The notes below the pieces were generated by a model that was given only the letters and a program-made list of their open reading frames with translations, ran no database searches and was not told the DNA's origin. A program made the position numbers and the translations under genes. Source: Ampelocalamus luodianensis (Eukaryota > Streptophyta > Magnoliopsida > Poales > Poaceae). Taken from it: 64,000 bases of DNA. The stretch covers positions 38,130,394 through 38,194,393 of the forward strand of contig CM070638.1 in the NCBI GenBank assembly GCA_036346255.1, written 5' to 3'. Below, one piece after another: positions 48,199 through 60,202 of the stretch. The stretch's first letter is position 1. Every line of letters begins with the position of its first letter.

Positions 48199-49893
48199 CT
48201 AGAGGCAATCATATAAGTATCTAATACCCACAACTCTTGTGTGCACCTCATGCTTAGGTTGCAGGAGAGGTTTTGTCAACGGATCAACAATATTCAAATC
48301 CGTGTGCACTTTGCATATCTTCACATCACCTCTTTCAACGATCTCACGAATAATGTGATACCGTCGAAGTATGTGTTTGGAATTTTGATGCGATCTAGGC
48401 TCCTTAGCTTGTGCAATAGCTCCACTATTATCATAATAGAGATCCATTGGACTGAAAGCACTAGAGACAACACCCAGTTTATTAATGAACTTCCTAATCC
48501 ATACGACTTCTTTTGCAGCTTCGGAAGCCGCAATGTACTCATCCTCTATTGTAGAACTAGCAACTGTTTCTTTCTTGGAACTTTTCCAGCTCACTACTTT
48601 TCCATTAAGACAAAATACAAACCCAGACTGCGATCTAAAATCATCCTTGTCGGTTTGGAAGCTAGCATCGGTGTAACCATTTATGACCAGCTCTTCCTCA
48701 TCACCATAAATAAGGAATACATCCTTACTACTTCTCAAGTACTTTAGGGTATTCTTGACTGCTATTCAGTGACCTTTACCTAGATCTGACTGATATCTAC
48801 TCGTAATACTTAGAGCATACGACACATCTAGTCGTGTACAAAGCATGGCATACATGATAGATAAAATAGCTAAAACATGTGGAATTCTATTCGTTTTTCC
48901 TCGCTCATCTGTGGTCGAAGGACACTGACTCTTGCTAAGAATGATTCCATGTGACATGGGCAAGTAACTTTTCTTGGAATCTTGCATGTTGAACCGCTTC
49001 AACACCTTGTCAATGTATATATCTTGGTTTAATCCAATTAGCCTTTTAGATCTATCCCTATAGATCCTTATGCCTAAGATATATACTACATCTCGTAAAT
49101 CTTTCATAGAGAAACTATTTCTTAATGAAGTTTTAACAGATTCAAGTATAGGAATATTATTTCCAACCAGTAATATGTCATCTACATATAAGATCAGAAA
49201 CACGAGTTCTTCTTCATTCTTGTAAACACAAGGTTCTTCTTCATTCTTGATGAAGTCAAACCCTTTGACCACTTCATCAAAATGAGTGTTTCAACTCCGA
49301 GATGCTTACTTCAATCCATAGATGGTTTTTTGAAGCCTACATACCTTTCTAGCTTCCTGTGGAGCGACAAAACCGTTAGGTTGTGTCATGTACACATCCT
49401 CACTTAGGTTTTCATTTAGAAAAGTTGTTTTGATATCCATTTGTCATATCTCATAATCAAAATATGCAGCATTAGCTAGAATGATCCAAATAGACTTAAG
49501 CAAAGCGATAAGCGAGAAGGTTTCATTATAATCAACACCTTGAATTTATTTGAAACCTTTCGCGACCAATTGTGCCTTATGAATGTGAATATTTCCATCC
49601 ATATCTATCTTTTCTTAAAAACCCATTTACGCTCAAAAGTTTTAACACCATCAGGTGGATCAACCAAGTTCCAACCTTGATTGTTATACATGGATTTTAT
49701 CTTCAATCTCATTGCTTCAAGCCATGACTCAGAGTCTGGGTCCATCGTCGCTTCCTCATAAGTCTTAAGCTCATCATTATTCAATAATAAAACATCATAC
49801 CCATACCTTATAGACAATAACATGGCCTTTTAGATCTATGTGGGGCTGATGCCTCATCTACAGGTTATATAATATTTTGCTTATCCTATAGAG
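48199..49893 (-). pseudogene. Copia reverse transcriptase and RNase H, broken
   Basis: Minus-strand pieces: RT start (DPDSESWLEAMRLKIKSMYN, then VDPPDGVKTFERKWVFKK), RT second half with LILYVDDILLVGNN (catalytic YVDD) and RSKRLIGLNQDIYIDKVLKR, then RNase H with VINGYTDASFQTDKDDFRSQ, FVFCLNGKVVSWKSSKKETV and STIEDEYIAASEAAKEVVWI. Stops at about 48765 and between 49270 and 49600 break it. The sequence fits the widespread cereal Angela/Tork-like group. Confidence 0.92.
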
Positions 49894-49913
49894 GTTCAAT
49901 AGGAGTTCACTGA

Positions 49914-51470
49914 ATATATTCTTTATGAGTTCCCTGGACGAGATGCAAGTTCCCAGGATAAATATCAAGCCTGTACAATACTCATTTCATGGGATCATAC
50001 CGGGGTCTTCGGCCAAACCCATTGGTCAGGTTTCTCTTCTTGTAACGTTTGGATCACCAAACAATTTTAGGACGGAGAAAATCTCTTTTGATGTGGTCGA
50101 TTTTAACATGGCATATAATGCCATACTCGGTCGACCAACTCTGGCACGATTCCAAATGGCTGCTCATTATGGTTATCAATGTCTTAAGATGCCAGGTCTC
50201 AAATGAGTAATCACAGTCTGCTGTGATAAAAAGATGTCATTTACATGCTATAGGATTCTCACGATACGATTTTCCACTTCCTCGTATTGATCAGTTGGTT
50301 GATTCTACTACTGGTTGTGAAATATTAAGTTTCTTAGATGCATATTCTGGTTATCATCATATAAGTATGTGCCTAGATGATGAAGAAAATACCGTATTTA
50401 TTATACCATTTGAAATATTTTGCTATGTCAAAATGCTATTTGGTCTAAAAATGCTGGTGCTTCTTTTCAACGCTTGATGCAACAAACCTTCATTCTTCAA
50501 CTAGGCCAAATTTGGAAGCTTATGTTGATGATCCGGTCGTAAATAGCAACAAGCGCCTTAATTATATTTTCGACTTGCAAGAAATATTTGACAATTTTAG
50601 AAAACATCGGTTGAAACTCAATCCTGAAAAGATAAATAGCAATAAGCGTCTATTTAGGGAAGTTGCTTGGATTCTATGTCTCTGCACGAGGAATGGAAGC
50701 AAACCCTGAAAAGGTAAAAGCCATTGAATAAATGTACCCTCTGACCACAAAGAAAGAAGTCCAGAAACTTACATAATACATGGCGACTTTCGAGCGCAAA
50801 ATTATTAAGAGAATGGTATATAATTTTTGAGTGCAAAATTTCAAGAATTTTGTGAAGAATTAGATACCAAGCTATGTTATGCCCATGTCGCCCATCCACA
50901 AAGCAATGGGCAGTCAAAAGGGCAAATGGCCAAATTATGCAGGCAATTAAAACTCAAGTTTTTGACCAACTTATAAAGTGTTTGGGGGCTTGAGTAAAAG
51001 AATTACTCTCAGTATTATGGGCAATTCGTAGAGTTGCTAGTCGGGCTACAGGCGAAACACCTTTTTTCCTTAGTTTTTGGTGTTGAAGCCATGCTTTCAC
51101 CTGAACTAAAGATTCAGTCGACAAGGGCCAAAAATTACAACTACTCTGGCCAAGAACAACTTGAAGCTGATGACATCAACCTACTTGAAGAAACGAGGAA
51201 TCAAGCCATAATTCGTTCGATAGTCTACCAACAAGCCCTACATAAATACTACAATCGTAAGGTTGAACCTTGCAACCTTGTTGTAGATGACTTGGTATTG
51301 AAAAAGATTCAATCCCAGTTTAATTAGAACAAACTTTCTCCTAAGTAGGAAGGTTCTTACACAGTGGTCGAAGTCATACAGCCAGGCTCGGTACGACTAG
51401 CAATGGAAGATGGCAGAGTTCTTTCTAATTCATGGAAGATTGATCAGCTACGCAAGTTCTATATGTAACC
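49914..51470 (+). pseudogene. gypsy1 pol: protease, RT and integrase end, decayed
   Basis: The protease tail has FDVVDFNMAYNAILGRPTLA. RT pieces are FPLPRIDQLVDSTTGCEILS, LDAYSGYHHI and AYVDDPVV. RNase H and the front of integrase are deleted at about 50780-50830. Integrase resumes with CYAHVAHPQSNGQ, SLVFGVEAMLSPE and DDLVLKKIQSQFN and ends LRKFYM at the stop 51468-51470. Several stops and shifts are present. Confidence 0.88.
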
Positions 51471-52540
51471 TCCTATATTCTCAATAAAGTTTATGTTTTC
51501 TCCAATCTTTATTGTCTAAATTTTTTTATTGAGCAACGCTTTGATAATTTTTCGATCACTTTTTAAACACTTGGTTTTCTTTACACTGGTTGAAGTAGGG
51601 TAACATCATCTAGTCAATGTTTTTCCTCTCTGCACGTGGTCTTACCCACTAGAAGGAACATCCTAGCATCGATTTGTTCGAAACTTTAGCTGCCAACACA
51701 AAGAAACTAGGTTCGATAAAATGTCATCAAAATAATTCCAAGCAAGCTCTTTTTAATCATTAACTTAGTTTACTTGTTCATTTTACGAAGAATTTTCTAA
51801 GTGAGTCAAGCTTTCATAGTTTGTTTGACTACTCTTAATACACTCGATTTGATTAACCTAGTCGGAGGATGTAACACCACCTGGTCAAAAAAATTTCTCT
51901 CTGCACGTGGTATTACCCACTAAAAGGAATTTCCTAGCGTCAAGCTATTTCCAACTCTTGCTACTAGTACAAGAAAATCGAGTTCAATAAGAAAGGTAGA
52001 ATGGATTTTTAAGCACACTCTTTATCCATTATTTACTTAGTTTATCTAATTAAACTAAGAAAATAGTCAGGGGCTAGAACAAAGTTATAAATATGACTTC
52101 AATTCTTAGTCTTAAAATTCAATTCTTATTTCTATTTTGTTTCGACAATTACAGACCCTATTACAAACTACTATGATGGAGGAGATCCAATTCCCTTCTC
52201 CTCTGTGACCTTCTTGCCGACTAGCTGCACCTCTTTGATCAGTTGTCTTTGCCTCTGTTTGAGCGATCAAGCTTCTTGATTTCGTCATCATGGTAGGCAA
52301 GATCCCTGCGCATTGCTCTTTTCATTCTTTATGCTTTTATCTTTTTCTTTAGAATACGAGTAAGCTTGTTGATCACCAAGATCTTCGAATTGACCTCGGT
52401 AGAAGCTTACCCATATCGGCCTTTTTTCTAAAAAAGAAAAGATGTCGGAGAAGGAAAACAAAGTTGTCGAAATGAACAATCTTAAGTGAAATACTTACTA
52501 TTTATTTCATTCTACAGCTCGCAAGCTACAGAATTTGTCT
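51471..52540 (+). other. gypsy1 non-coding region with an imperfect ~271-bp repeat
   Basis: CTCTCTGCACGTGGT followed by (C/A)TTACCCACTA(G/A)AAGGAA occurs near 51628 and again near 51899, with similar flanks. The rest is AT-rich and unrecognised; the part after about 52280 may belong to the antisense reading region. Confidence 0.55.
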
Positions 52541-53258
52541 CCTAAAGGTTCTTCGGTAGGTCTTGTTTTTCATTCTTTAGCCTTTGCGCCTCGGCTTTTA
52601 CATAGTCGAGTGCATCGGCAAAGGTTCTTTTGTCAATTTTAAACCTACAAAGGTTAAAGTGTGCATGAGTACTGAACGAATGGTTGAAACAAAAAAGACT
52701 ACTCATAACAGTATCTTACCATCTCACTGGATGTACAGGGTGATCCGATCGAGGTCGCTTGGAGCTGAGTCCCAAGATGAACTCTTCTCTGCGGGCTTCC
52801 CAGTGAAGAAAAGGTTGTCGTCTTTAGACAAGGTCCAATAGAACCACCTCTTCTTCCCATCACGGAGCTTCAGTTCGTAGCTAACCATGATTCTGCTGTG
52901 TTTGTCCATCTCATAGTAATACAGGAAGAGATCCAAATCTCGAAGAATTCCCAGACTAGCTTCGCATAGATAAACAAATACACCTGCATTGTATTGGAAT
53001 TGGGAACCAAGTTCACCAAATCTACCCCAAAATTACAGATGCGACCATTAGAAAAGGGTGATTGGGTAGTCAAAAACCGCATTCACAGTACGCCTAAAAT
53101 ACTGGAATGGTGTCCTTCTTAGCCGAGGGCCAATGTTGACCCTTAGCGTTGGTTCACTTCACCAAAGCGTGCCTCAGGATCTTCTCTGCTACGACCAGTG
53201 CAATCAACTTCTCCACATCCATATCAAATTTCTCCCGCTTGGAAACGGTTCGGGCCAT
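52541..53258 (-). pseudogene. Antisense ORF of gypsy1 (plant gypsy 'Transposase_28'-like), broken
   Basis: Minus-strand translation starts MARTVSKREKFDMDVEKLIA at 53258, then in other frames FGVDLVNLVPNSNTMQ, a membrane- or capsid-like stretch, HSRIMVSYELKLRDGKKRWF, WTLSKDDNLFFTGKPAEKSS and a coiled-coil part (YVKAEAQRLKNEKQDL). Extra antisense ORFs between pol and the 3' LTR are known in the Tat/Grande branch; their role is uncertain. Stops and shifts break this copy. Confidence 0.65.
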
Positions 53259-53487
53259 TTCTTCTAAGTGAGTTTGATTTGGATTTGGAAGAATTTAGGG
53301 GAGGATTGCAGACTTGCTTGGTGGTGGAGAGAACGAGAGCTCGAGCAGCACCAAGCAAATGGGGAAAATAAAAACCTAAGTCACACCCTTGGTGGATATT
53401 TACTACCACTGTATGAGTTAAAGATTGTAAGAACTCAACGATTATCACCTCTTGGGAACCACTCCCAAAGGATGATATGTGAGTGTT

Positions 53488-55800
53488 TGTAACACTCCAA
53501 CTCTAAAAGAGCACAGAATGCTCTTTGAAATAAACTAACCTAGCACAATCTACAAATTTTTACAGAGTCTCCTTTGTTTAATCAGCTATATCGAGAGTTC
53601 AACAATGTAACATAGCATTTATCAAAATTCTCATAAACAAGCATGATAATCAAAAGAACATACCAAGACACTGCAATATCATTATTACAAATAACAGATT
53701 ACTCAAGCCAAAATCATCTATGGGTGATAACCAAGCAGTTTATTTATTTCTAAATTGAAGCTAAGTGGTAGACGCCTTAAAAGCGTGAGGTAGTGTGTGT
53801 GTGTGTGTCCAACATCTACTCCCTCCCATGCATGACGTTCCTGCCATTGGTACCTAAAACACAATAAAGCAAGAGTGAGCGAAAGACTCAGCAAGTACCA
53901 ACAAGGCTATATACAAGAATACAAGCATAGCATTGATAATCCACGATAACAATACAGCAAACATAGCCTTTAAACTTAAGAAATGCAACCCATGCAATAC
54001 TCCTTTTGAACTTTATCTCTTTTCGCATTTTTACCGATAATGCGGGGTGTTCATCCGTCAATGAAAACCCTTGCCTGTGCCCTCTGGCACAGGGACCAAG
54101 AGCCTATACACCACATGTATAGGGACCTTTGCCCATCATCTTAATGATGAGGACCTCTTTACTAATAGCCCACATTCCACGAATGTGGGGACCTCAAGCC
54201 CGTCATTGCATGACGGGGACCTCAACTATATAAACTTGGTATCCACATAACCAAGTCTCAACATGCTCAAAATATGCATATGCACCATGACAACAACTTT
54301 CACACGTAAGAATTCAAAGTGTCCACATTAACATGTAAGCACTAAAATCATGCGGAAGAATTATTTAACCATAAGTAGCAGTCATCAACATAAATGGTAA
54401 CTCATCTCATTAACAAGTATACATGGCTAATACAACAAGACCCATCACAATTTTCATCATACAAACATAAAAGTGCAATAGCCCGAATACTTGCCTCAGA
54501 TGCGAGCGATTATGCAGCGTGAAAGCGCGCCTCAGGTCACGCTCCACACCAACATAAAGATATCACAATCTAAGACCAACATACTGGACCAAAAGCATAA
54601 AAACAACACAAGCGAACTCGCTAACCGCCTGCGTTATCAAACCCTCTAATTTCTAGCGATCGCTTTGGTGATCACGTGAACGACCAAATTCTAAAATACA
54701 TAGCTTTCGCTCAGGAGTCCAACTAAGATGCTCTTATAATTTCTGAAAAGGTAATTGAATTACCTAAATAAACTTAGTTGGGGAGCCCTTTTGATTTTGC
54801 CATAAAGCGCCCCTACCAACACAATCTCTTGAACAACAATTATTATGTCGGTCTCTCTAGACAGTACACTTAAACCTCCATAACTTTTGCTACGAACGTC
54901 CAAATCTTGCGTTCTTTATCTATCTGAAAAGGTATGGCAATTACCCACATTTTCGTTATCTGAGATCCCGATTCTCCTTTTAAATAGCACTTTTAACCAG
55001 ATTCCTCTGATTGCTAGAAGTGACAGATTTGCGAGCAGCGATACTAAAAATTCATAACTTCCTGACCGTTAATCGGATTTGGGTGATCTTGGTGGCCACT
55101 GAAAGCTAAGAACAGAATATACAAATCTCTAGGAGACCAAAACTCCTAACGCGGCCTCTAAATATATGAAACTGGCGCGCAACATTCTGGATAGAATTGA
55201 ACATTGAACAGAATTAAACTGATCCAATCGATGTAATAGTAATCGCCTCTAATGACTATCACACATCACAAGAAACCCGTCGTTACCCTTGATGACGTGA
55301 TGGACGACAACGAACAGGCCCCGAAGAAGATCCTCCTTCTCCTCTCTTCCTTCTCTTCTCCCTTTTCTTCTCCCTTCTCTTCTTTTCCCCTTCTTCTTCC
55401 TCCTTGGCCGGCTACAATGGGGCTTCCTCTTCCCTTTGGCCAGCAGCAATGGGGGTGGAGGGGAGGTAGGGAGGAGGAGGTTGGGGCGCCGGTTGGAGGA
55501 GAGGAGGGGTGAGGGAGGTGGCGCCCACAATGGTTGAAGGTGGGGAGTGGGAGTGGAGGAGGAGAGGGGTGCGGCTAGGGTTGGGGGGAGTGGCGCCCCC
55601 CCCCTTTTGGCCGGCCACCCCATGGGCCTCTCCTGGGTCGTGGGCTCAAGCCCAGGATGTCGAAAAACTGCGATTTCCCCCTCTACAAGCTGCTGACAAA
55701 ACACTCTTTCCAATTAGTCCTTCCCGAAATTCCGTTTATTACTCTCCCGAACCAAAACTCCCTTCCGACTAGATGCTTGACACGAAAACAGGGTATTACA
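53488..55800 (-). repeat. gypsy2 LTR, left copy
   Basis: 2313 bp. It has short repeated GGGACC boxes next to small inverted repeats at 54050-54220 and a GC-rich stretch at 55400-55620. It differs from the right copy by scattered changes clustered at CTG/CAG sites. Confidence 0.92.
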
Positions 55801-56329
55801 TTCTACCCATAACAGTTCGACCCGAATCTAAACACCAAACTTCATGAGATAAAACCAAGGCTGGAAACTTAGCAACAAGAGTACGCACCTGAGGTGAACA
55901 AGTTTGGATAAAGCTCGCGCATGCGAGACTCCAGTTCCCAAGTGGCCTCCTTTACATCTGCTGCGACCAGCACCTTAACATACTTGAGTTTTGTTCCTCA
56001 ACTCTTTTACGATCTTTCCGAGTGCATGGTTTGGACTCAAAGGGCGGATCTGCTCAATAGTTAGGGTTCTAGTGCAATATGATGTTCGGGTCCCTCAAGT
56101 ACTTCCTCAACATAGACACATGAAAAATATTATGCACTCCTGCATAGCCTCTCAGTAGGTCTAAGCGGTATGCCAACTTCCGATCCGAACCAAGATCGTG
56201 AATGGCCCAACGTACCTCGGGCTAAGCTTCCTCTGCACCAACCACGACCACACCTTTAGTGGGGATACTCTCAAAGCACTGATCTCCGCTTCAAATTCCA
56301 AGTCTCTTCTCCTCACATCCGCATAACTC

Positions 56330-59300
56330 TTACATGCTGCTCACGAGTGCTAATAGTTTCTGTCTCACCAAGGCCACTCGTTCAGCCGTCTTTTGTACCC
56401 AATTCGGACCCAAAACTGCCTTCTCACCCACCGCTTCCCAGCAAAGGGGTGACCTGCACTTACGCCCATACAAAACCTCAAATGGAGCGGCTTTTATGCT
56501 TGTATGAAAGCTGTTATTGTACGCAAATTCCGCCAATGGCAACTGATCCTCCCAACTACCTTTTCAGGACAGGACACAGGTCTACAACATGTCTTCTAGG
56601 GTCTGAATAGTGCGCTCTGATCGCCTTATCTGTTTGTGGATGAAAGCAGCTCTTGAGACGGAGTTGAGTGCCCAGGGCACTCTGCAAACTTTCCCAAAAC
56701 TTGGAAACAAACTTGGCATCCCTGTCGGAGATGATGGTCTTCGGCACCCCATGTAATCTCACAATTTCCCGCACATAGATAGGGGCCAAGTCACTTGCTG
56801 AGTTGGTCGTGCGGATGGGAATAAAATGCGTGGATTTGCTGAATCAATCCACTATAACCCAAACTGTGTCCTTACCTCGCGGTGAATGAGGTAAAGCAAC
56901 AACGAAGTCCATAGAGATATCATCCCATGGCCATTGGGGAACTTCTAATGGTCGCAATAACCTCTTGGGGCGCTTATGTTCTGCCTTCACTTGTTGACAA
57001 ACGCCACAAGAGGCTACATAATTAGCAATATCCACTTTCATTCTTTTCCACCGAAATTCCCGCGGATCACGGTACATCTTTGTCTCACCCGAATGAGCGA
57101 TATACAGTGCGATGTGCTTCCTCGAGGATGTCATCTTTAACCCCATATGCGGCACACAAAGACGACCCTTAAATCGCAAAGTTCCGACCCATCCAAACTG
57201 AAATCTCCTTCCTTGCCCAGATCTATTCGCCGTGACCCTCGGCAATAATTTGTCACTCTGTTGTGCTTCCATACACGCTCGGAATGGTGACTCTAAAATC
57301 AACTGTGTTTCAGCATGTGCGGTGCCTGCATAGCAATAAGATATCCCCATGCGGTCAAAATCCGCAATTAAACAATCCAGAGTAGTCGGCGTCGCCCTGC
57401 GACTAAGAGCATCAGCCACCACATTGGCCTTGCCTGCATGGTACTGAATTGTGAGATCATAATCCTTTATCAGCTCCAACCATCTGCGTTGCCTCAGATT
57501 CAAATCCTTCTGTGTGAAAATGTACTTAAGGCTTTTGTGATCAGTAAAGACATCACAAGACTCACCATAAAGATAATGCCTCCAAAGCTTCAAGGCGAAC
57601 ACTACCATAGCCAACTCTAAATCATGTGTTGGGTAGTTCTGCTCATGTTTCTTCAGCTGTCTAGACGTGTAAGCCAGAACTTTACCACCTTGCATGAGGA
57701 CACAACCTAAACCAACTCGAGAAGCATCGGAATAAACTGTGAATCGCTTCCCGGGCTCAGGAATAGTAAGGACAGGAGCAGTCACCAACCTTTCCTTCAA
57801 AATCTGAAAACTGCGTTCACAATCATCGTCCCACTAAAACTTCACATCCTTTTGTGTGAGCCTAGATAACAACCGCAATGATGGAAAAATCACGCACAAA
57901 ACGCCGATAATAGCTTTGCCATACCGGAAACTTCTCATTTCCTTGACATTGGTTGGCCTTCCCATTCTACCATCAGTGGAGATTTTTACGGGATCAACTG
58001 ATATTCCCTTATCATTGATAATATGCCCCAAGAACCCCACTTCAGACATCCAGAACTCGCACTTCTTAAGCTTGGCATAGAACCTATTCTCTCTTAGCGT
58101 CTCTAACACCAGCCTCAGATGACGCTCATGATCAACTTCAGTCTTTGAATAAATCAAAATATCATCAATAAAGACGACGACAAAATCATACAGATACTCA
58201 TGCAGCATCCTGTTCATAGTCTCCATGAAAGCAGCAGGGGCATTCGTTAGTCCAAACAACATAACTTTAAATTCAAAGTGCCCATACCTTGTAGAGAACG
58301 CCGTTTTCTCAATATCCTCCTCTCGGACAGGAATCTGATTATAACCCGACTGAAGGTCTATCTTTGAAAATACCTTTGCCCCTCTCAATTGATCAAATAA
58401 ATCTTCAATGCGAGGTAAAGGATATTTATTCTTGATGGTCAGCTGGTTGAGAGCACGGTAATCGATACACATACGCCAACTACCATCCTTCTTCTTAGTA
58501 AATGCAGCAGAGCTCCCCACGGAGACACACTGGGTCGAATAAGATTTTTTTCTTTTAGATCATCCAACTGCTTCTTTAGTTCCTCCTAGAAAGGACGTGC
58601 CAAACGGTAAGGGGTCATAGAAACCGGTCGAGCACCGGGTACTAAATCAATCCTGAACTCCACTGGACGTGGTGGAGGCATCCCTGGCAGGTCTGCTGGA
58701 AAAACATCTAGAAACTCTCGAACCACTGAAACACCTGCAGCAGTCAGGGACACAATCGGCTTCTCTACCAAGGACAAAAGGAACCCACTCTTTGCTGCCC
58801 AGTTACCAGGAAACAAACTAGCCAACACACAAGGTGAATAAGAAGGGGCACTACCCTGGAAAACTATCTCCTGACCAGACGGAGCTCGCAGAGTTACTAT
58901 CTTCCAAAAACAAGATATGACCGCATGATAACTATGCAACCAATCCATACCCAAAATAACATCAAACGGTTCCATCCTCATAACCAACAGATTAGCAATA
59001 AAATCTTCCCCGTCTAAGGATATCACACAACCGGGACAAATTGTGGAACTAGAAAGAATTCCTCCAGGGGAGTTAACAACAACTGACTGAGCTATAGACT
59101 GCATACTCAAGGGTACTCTACTAGCAAACTCTAAAGAGGTAAACGAGAAGGTAGCTCCAGAATCAAATAAAACAAAGGCCTCCACTGAGTCCACAAGGAG
59201 CGTACCTATCAACACATCGGGACAACTCGCCGACTCAAGCGATCGGCATGGCATACGCCCGATCTTTGTCGCGGTAGGAGCTCCAATACTCGTAAGGGAT

Positions 59301-59422
59301 GCGTAATCAGCTGCTGGTGGTCTTGGCGCCACGACCGAAAGCGGCCTTTGCGGAACCGGTGGCCAAAAGTACCCGGCGGTGGAATCCCTCCGAAACGGTA
59401 GATAAAGTTCGCGGTGTCCCAA
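56330..59422 (-). pseudogene. gypsy2 pol: protease, RT, RNase H, integrase
   Basis: Minus strand in order: protease 59422-58586 (FVLFDSGATFSFTS, DVILGMDWLHSYHAVI), RT 58520-57834 (DYRALNQLTIKNKYPLPRI, SKIDLQSGYNQI, catalytic FIDD in VVVFIDDILIYSK), RNase H 57800-57380 (YSDASRVGLGCVLMQGGK), integrase zinc finger (HSGETKMYRDPREFRWK, CGVCQQ), core (MDFVVALPHSPRG, then TIISDRDAKFVSKFWESL) and C-terminal part to 56330. One base is missing where RT should read GAPAAF (near 58510), a TAG lies at 57834, and shifts occur near 56800 and 56550. The chain is otherwise nearly complete. Confidence 0.93.
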
Positions 59423-59448
59423 GATCGGGTAGGAGCGTAGCTAACATC

Positions 59449-60202
59449 TACACGGATCCTCGAGATGAAGCTAAGTCCCAAGATGAACTCTTCTCTGCGG
59501 GCTTCCCGGTGAAGAAAAGGCTGTCGTCTTTAGGCAAGGTCCAATAGAACCACCTCTTCTTCCCATCACGGAGCTTCAGTTCGTAGCTAACCATGATTCT
59601 GCTGTGTTTGTCCATCTCATAGTAATACAGGAAGAGATCCAAATCTCGAAGAATTCCCAGACTAGCTTCGCATAGATAAACAAATACACTCTGCATTGTA
59701 TTGGAATTGGGAACCAAGTTCACCAAATCTACCCCAAAATTCTGGAGTACGACCATTAGAAAAGGGTGATTGGGTAGTCAAAAACCGCATTCACAAGATG
59801 CGCCTAAAATCTCGGAGTGGTGTCCTTCTTAGCCGAGGGCCAATGTTGACCCTTAGCGTTGGTTCACTTCACCAAAGCGTGCCTCGGGATCTTCTCTCTC
59901 TCGACCGGTCAGATCAACTTCTCCACATCCATATCAAATTTCTCCCGCTTGGAAACGGTTCGGGCCATTTCTTCTAAGTGAGTTTGATTTGGATTTGGAA
60001 GAATTTAGGGGAGGATTGCAGACTTGCTTGGTGGTGGAGAGAACGAGAGCTCGAGAGCAGCTGAAGCAAATGGGGAAAATAAAAACCCTAAGTCACACCC
60101 TTGGTGGATATTTACTACCACGGGTATGAGTTAAAGATTGTAAGAACTCAACAGTTATCACCTCTTGGGGAACCACTCCCAAAGGACAGATATGTGAGTG
60201 TT
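59449..60202 (-). repeat. Duplicate of the gypsy1 flank inside gypsy2
   Basis: It matches 52740-53487 over its whole length, including the antisense ORF start and the GTGTT target duplication directly before the LTR. It joins gypsy2 protease sequence at about 59449. Confidence 0.9.

Larger units (their letters stand above)
43594..49910 (-). mobile_element. Truncated Ty1/copia element
   Basis: Minus orientation: one LTR (43594-48181) preceded by RNase H and RT coding sequence (48199-49893). The element stops at about 49910, where gypsy1 protease resumes, so integrase, gag and the 5' LTR are missing. TACCA left of the LTR has no partner at the right junction. Confidence 0.85.

Noticed and set aside
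55249..55772. 154-codon frame and its copy at 61979-62375
   Set aside because: It is present in both gypsy2 LTRs, low-complexity and frame-shifted between copies, so it is LTR sequence and not a gene family.
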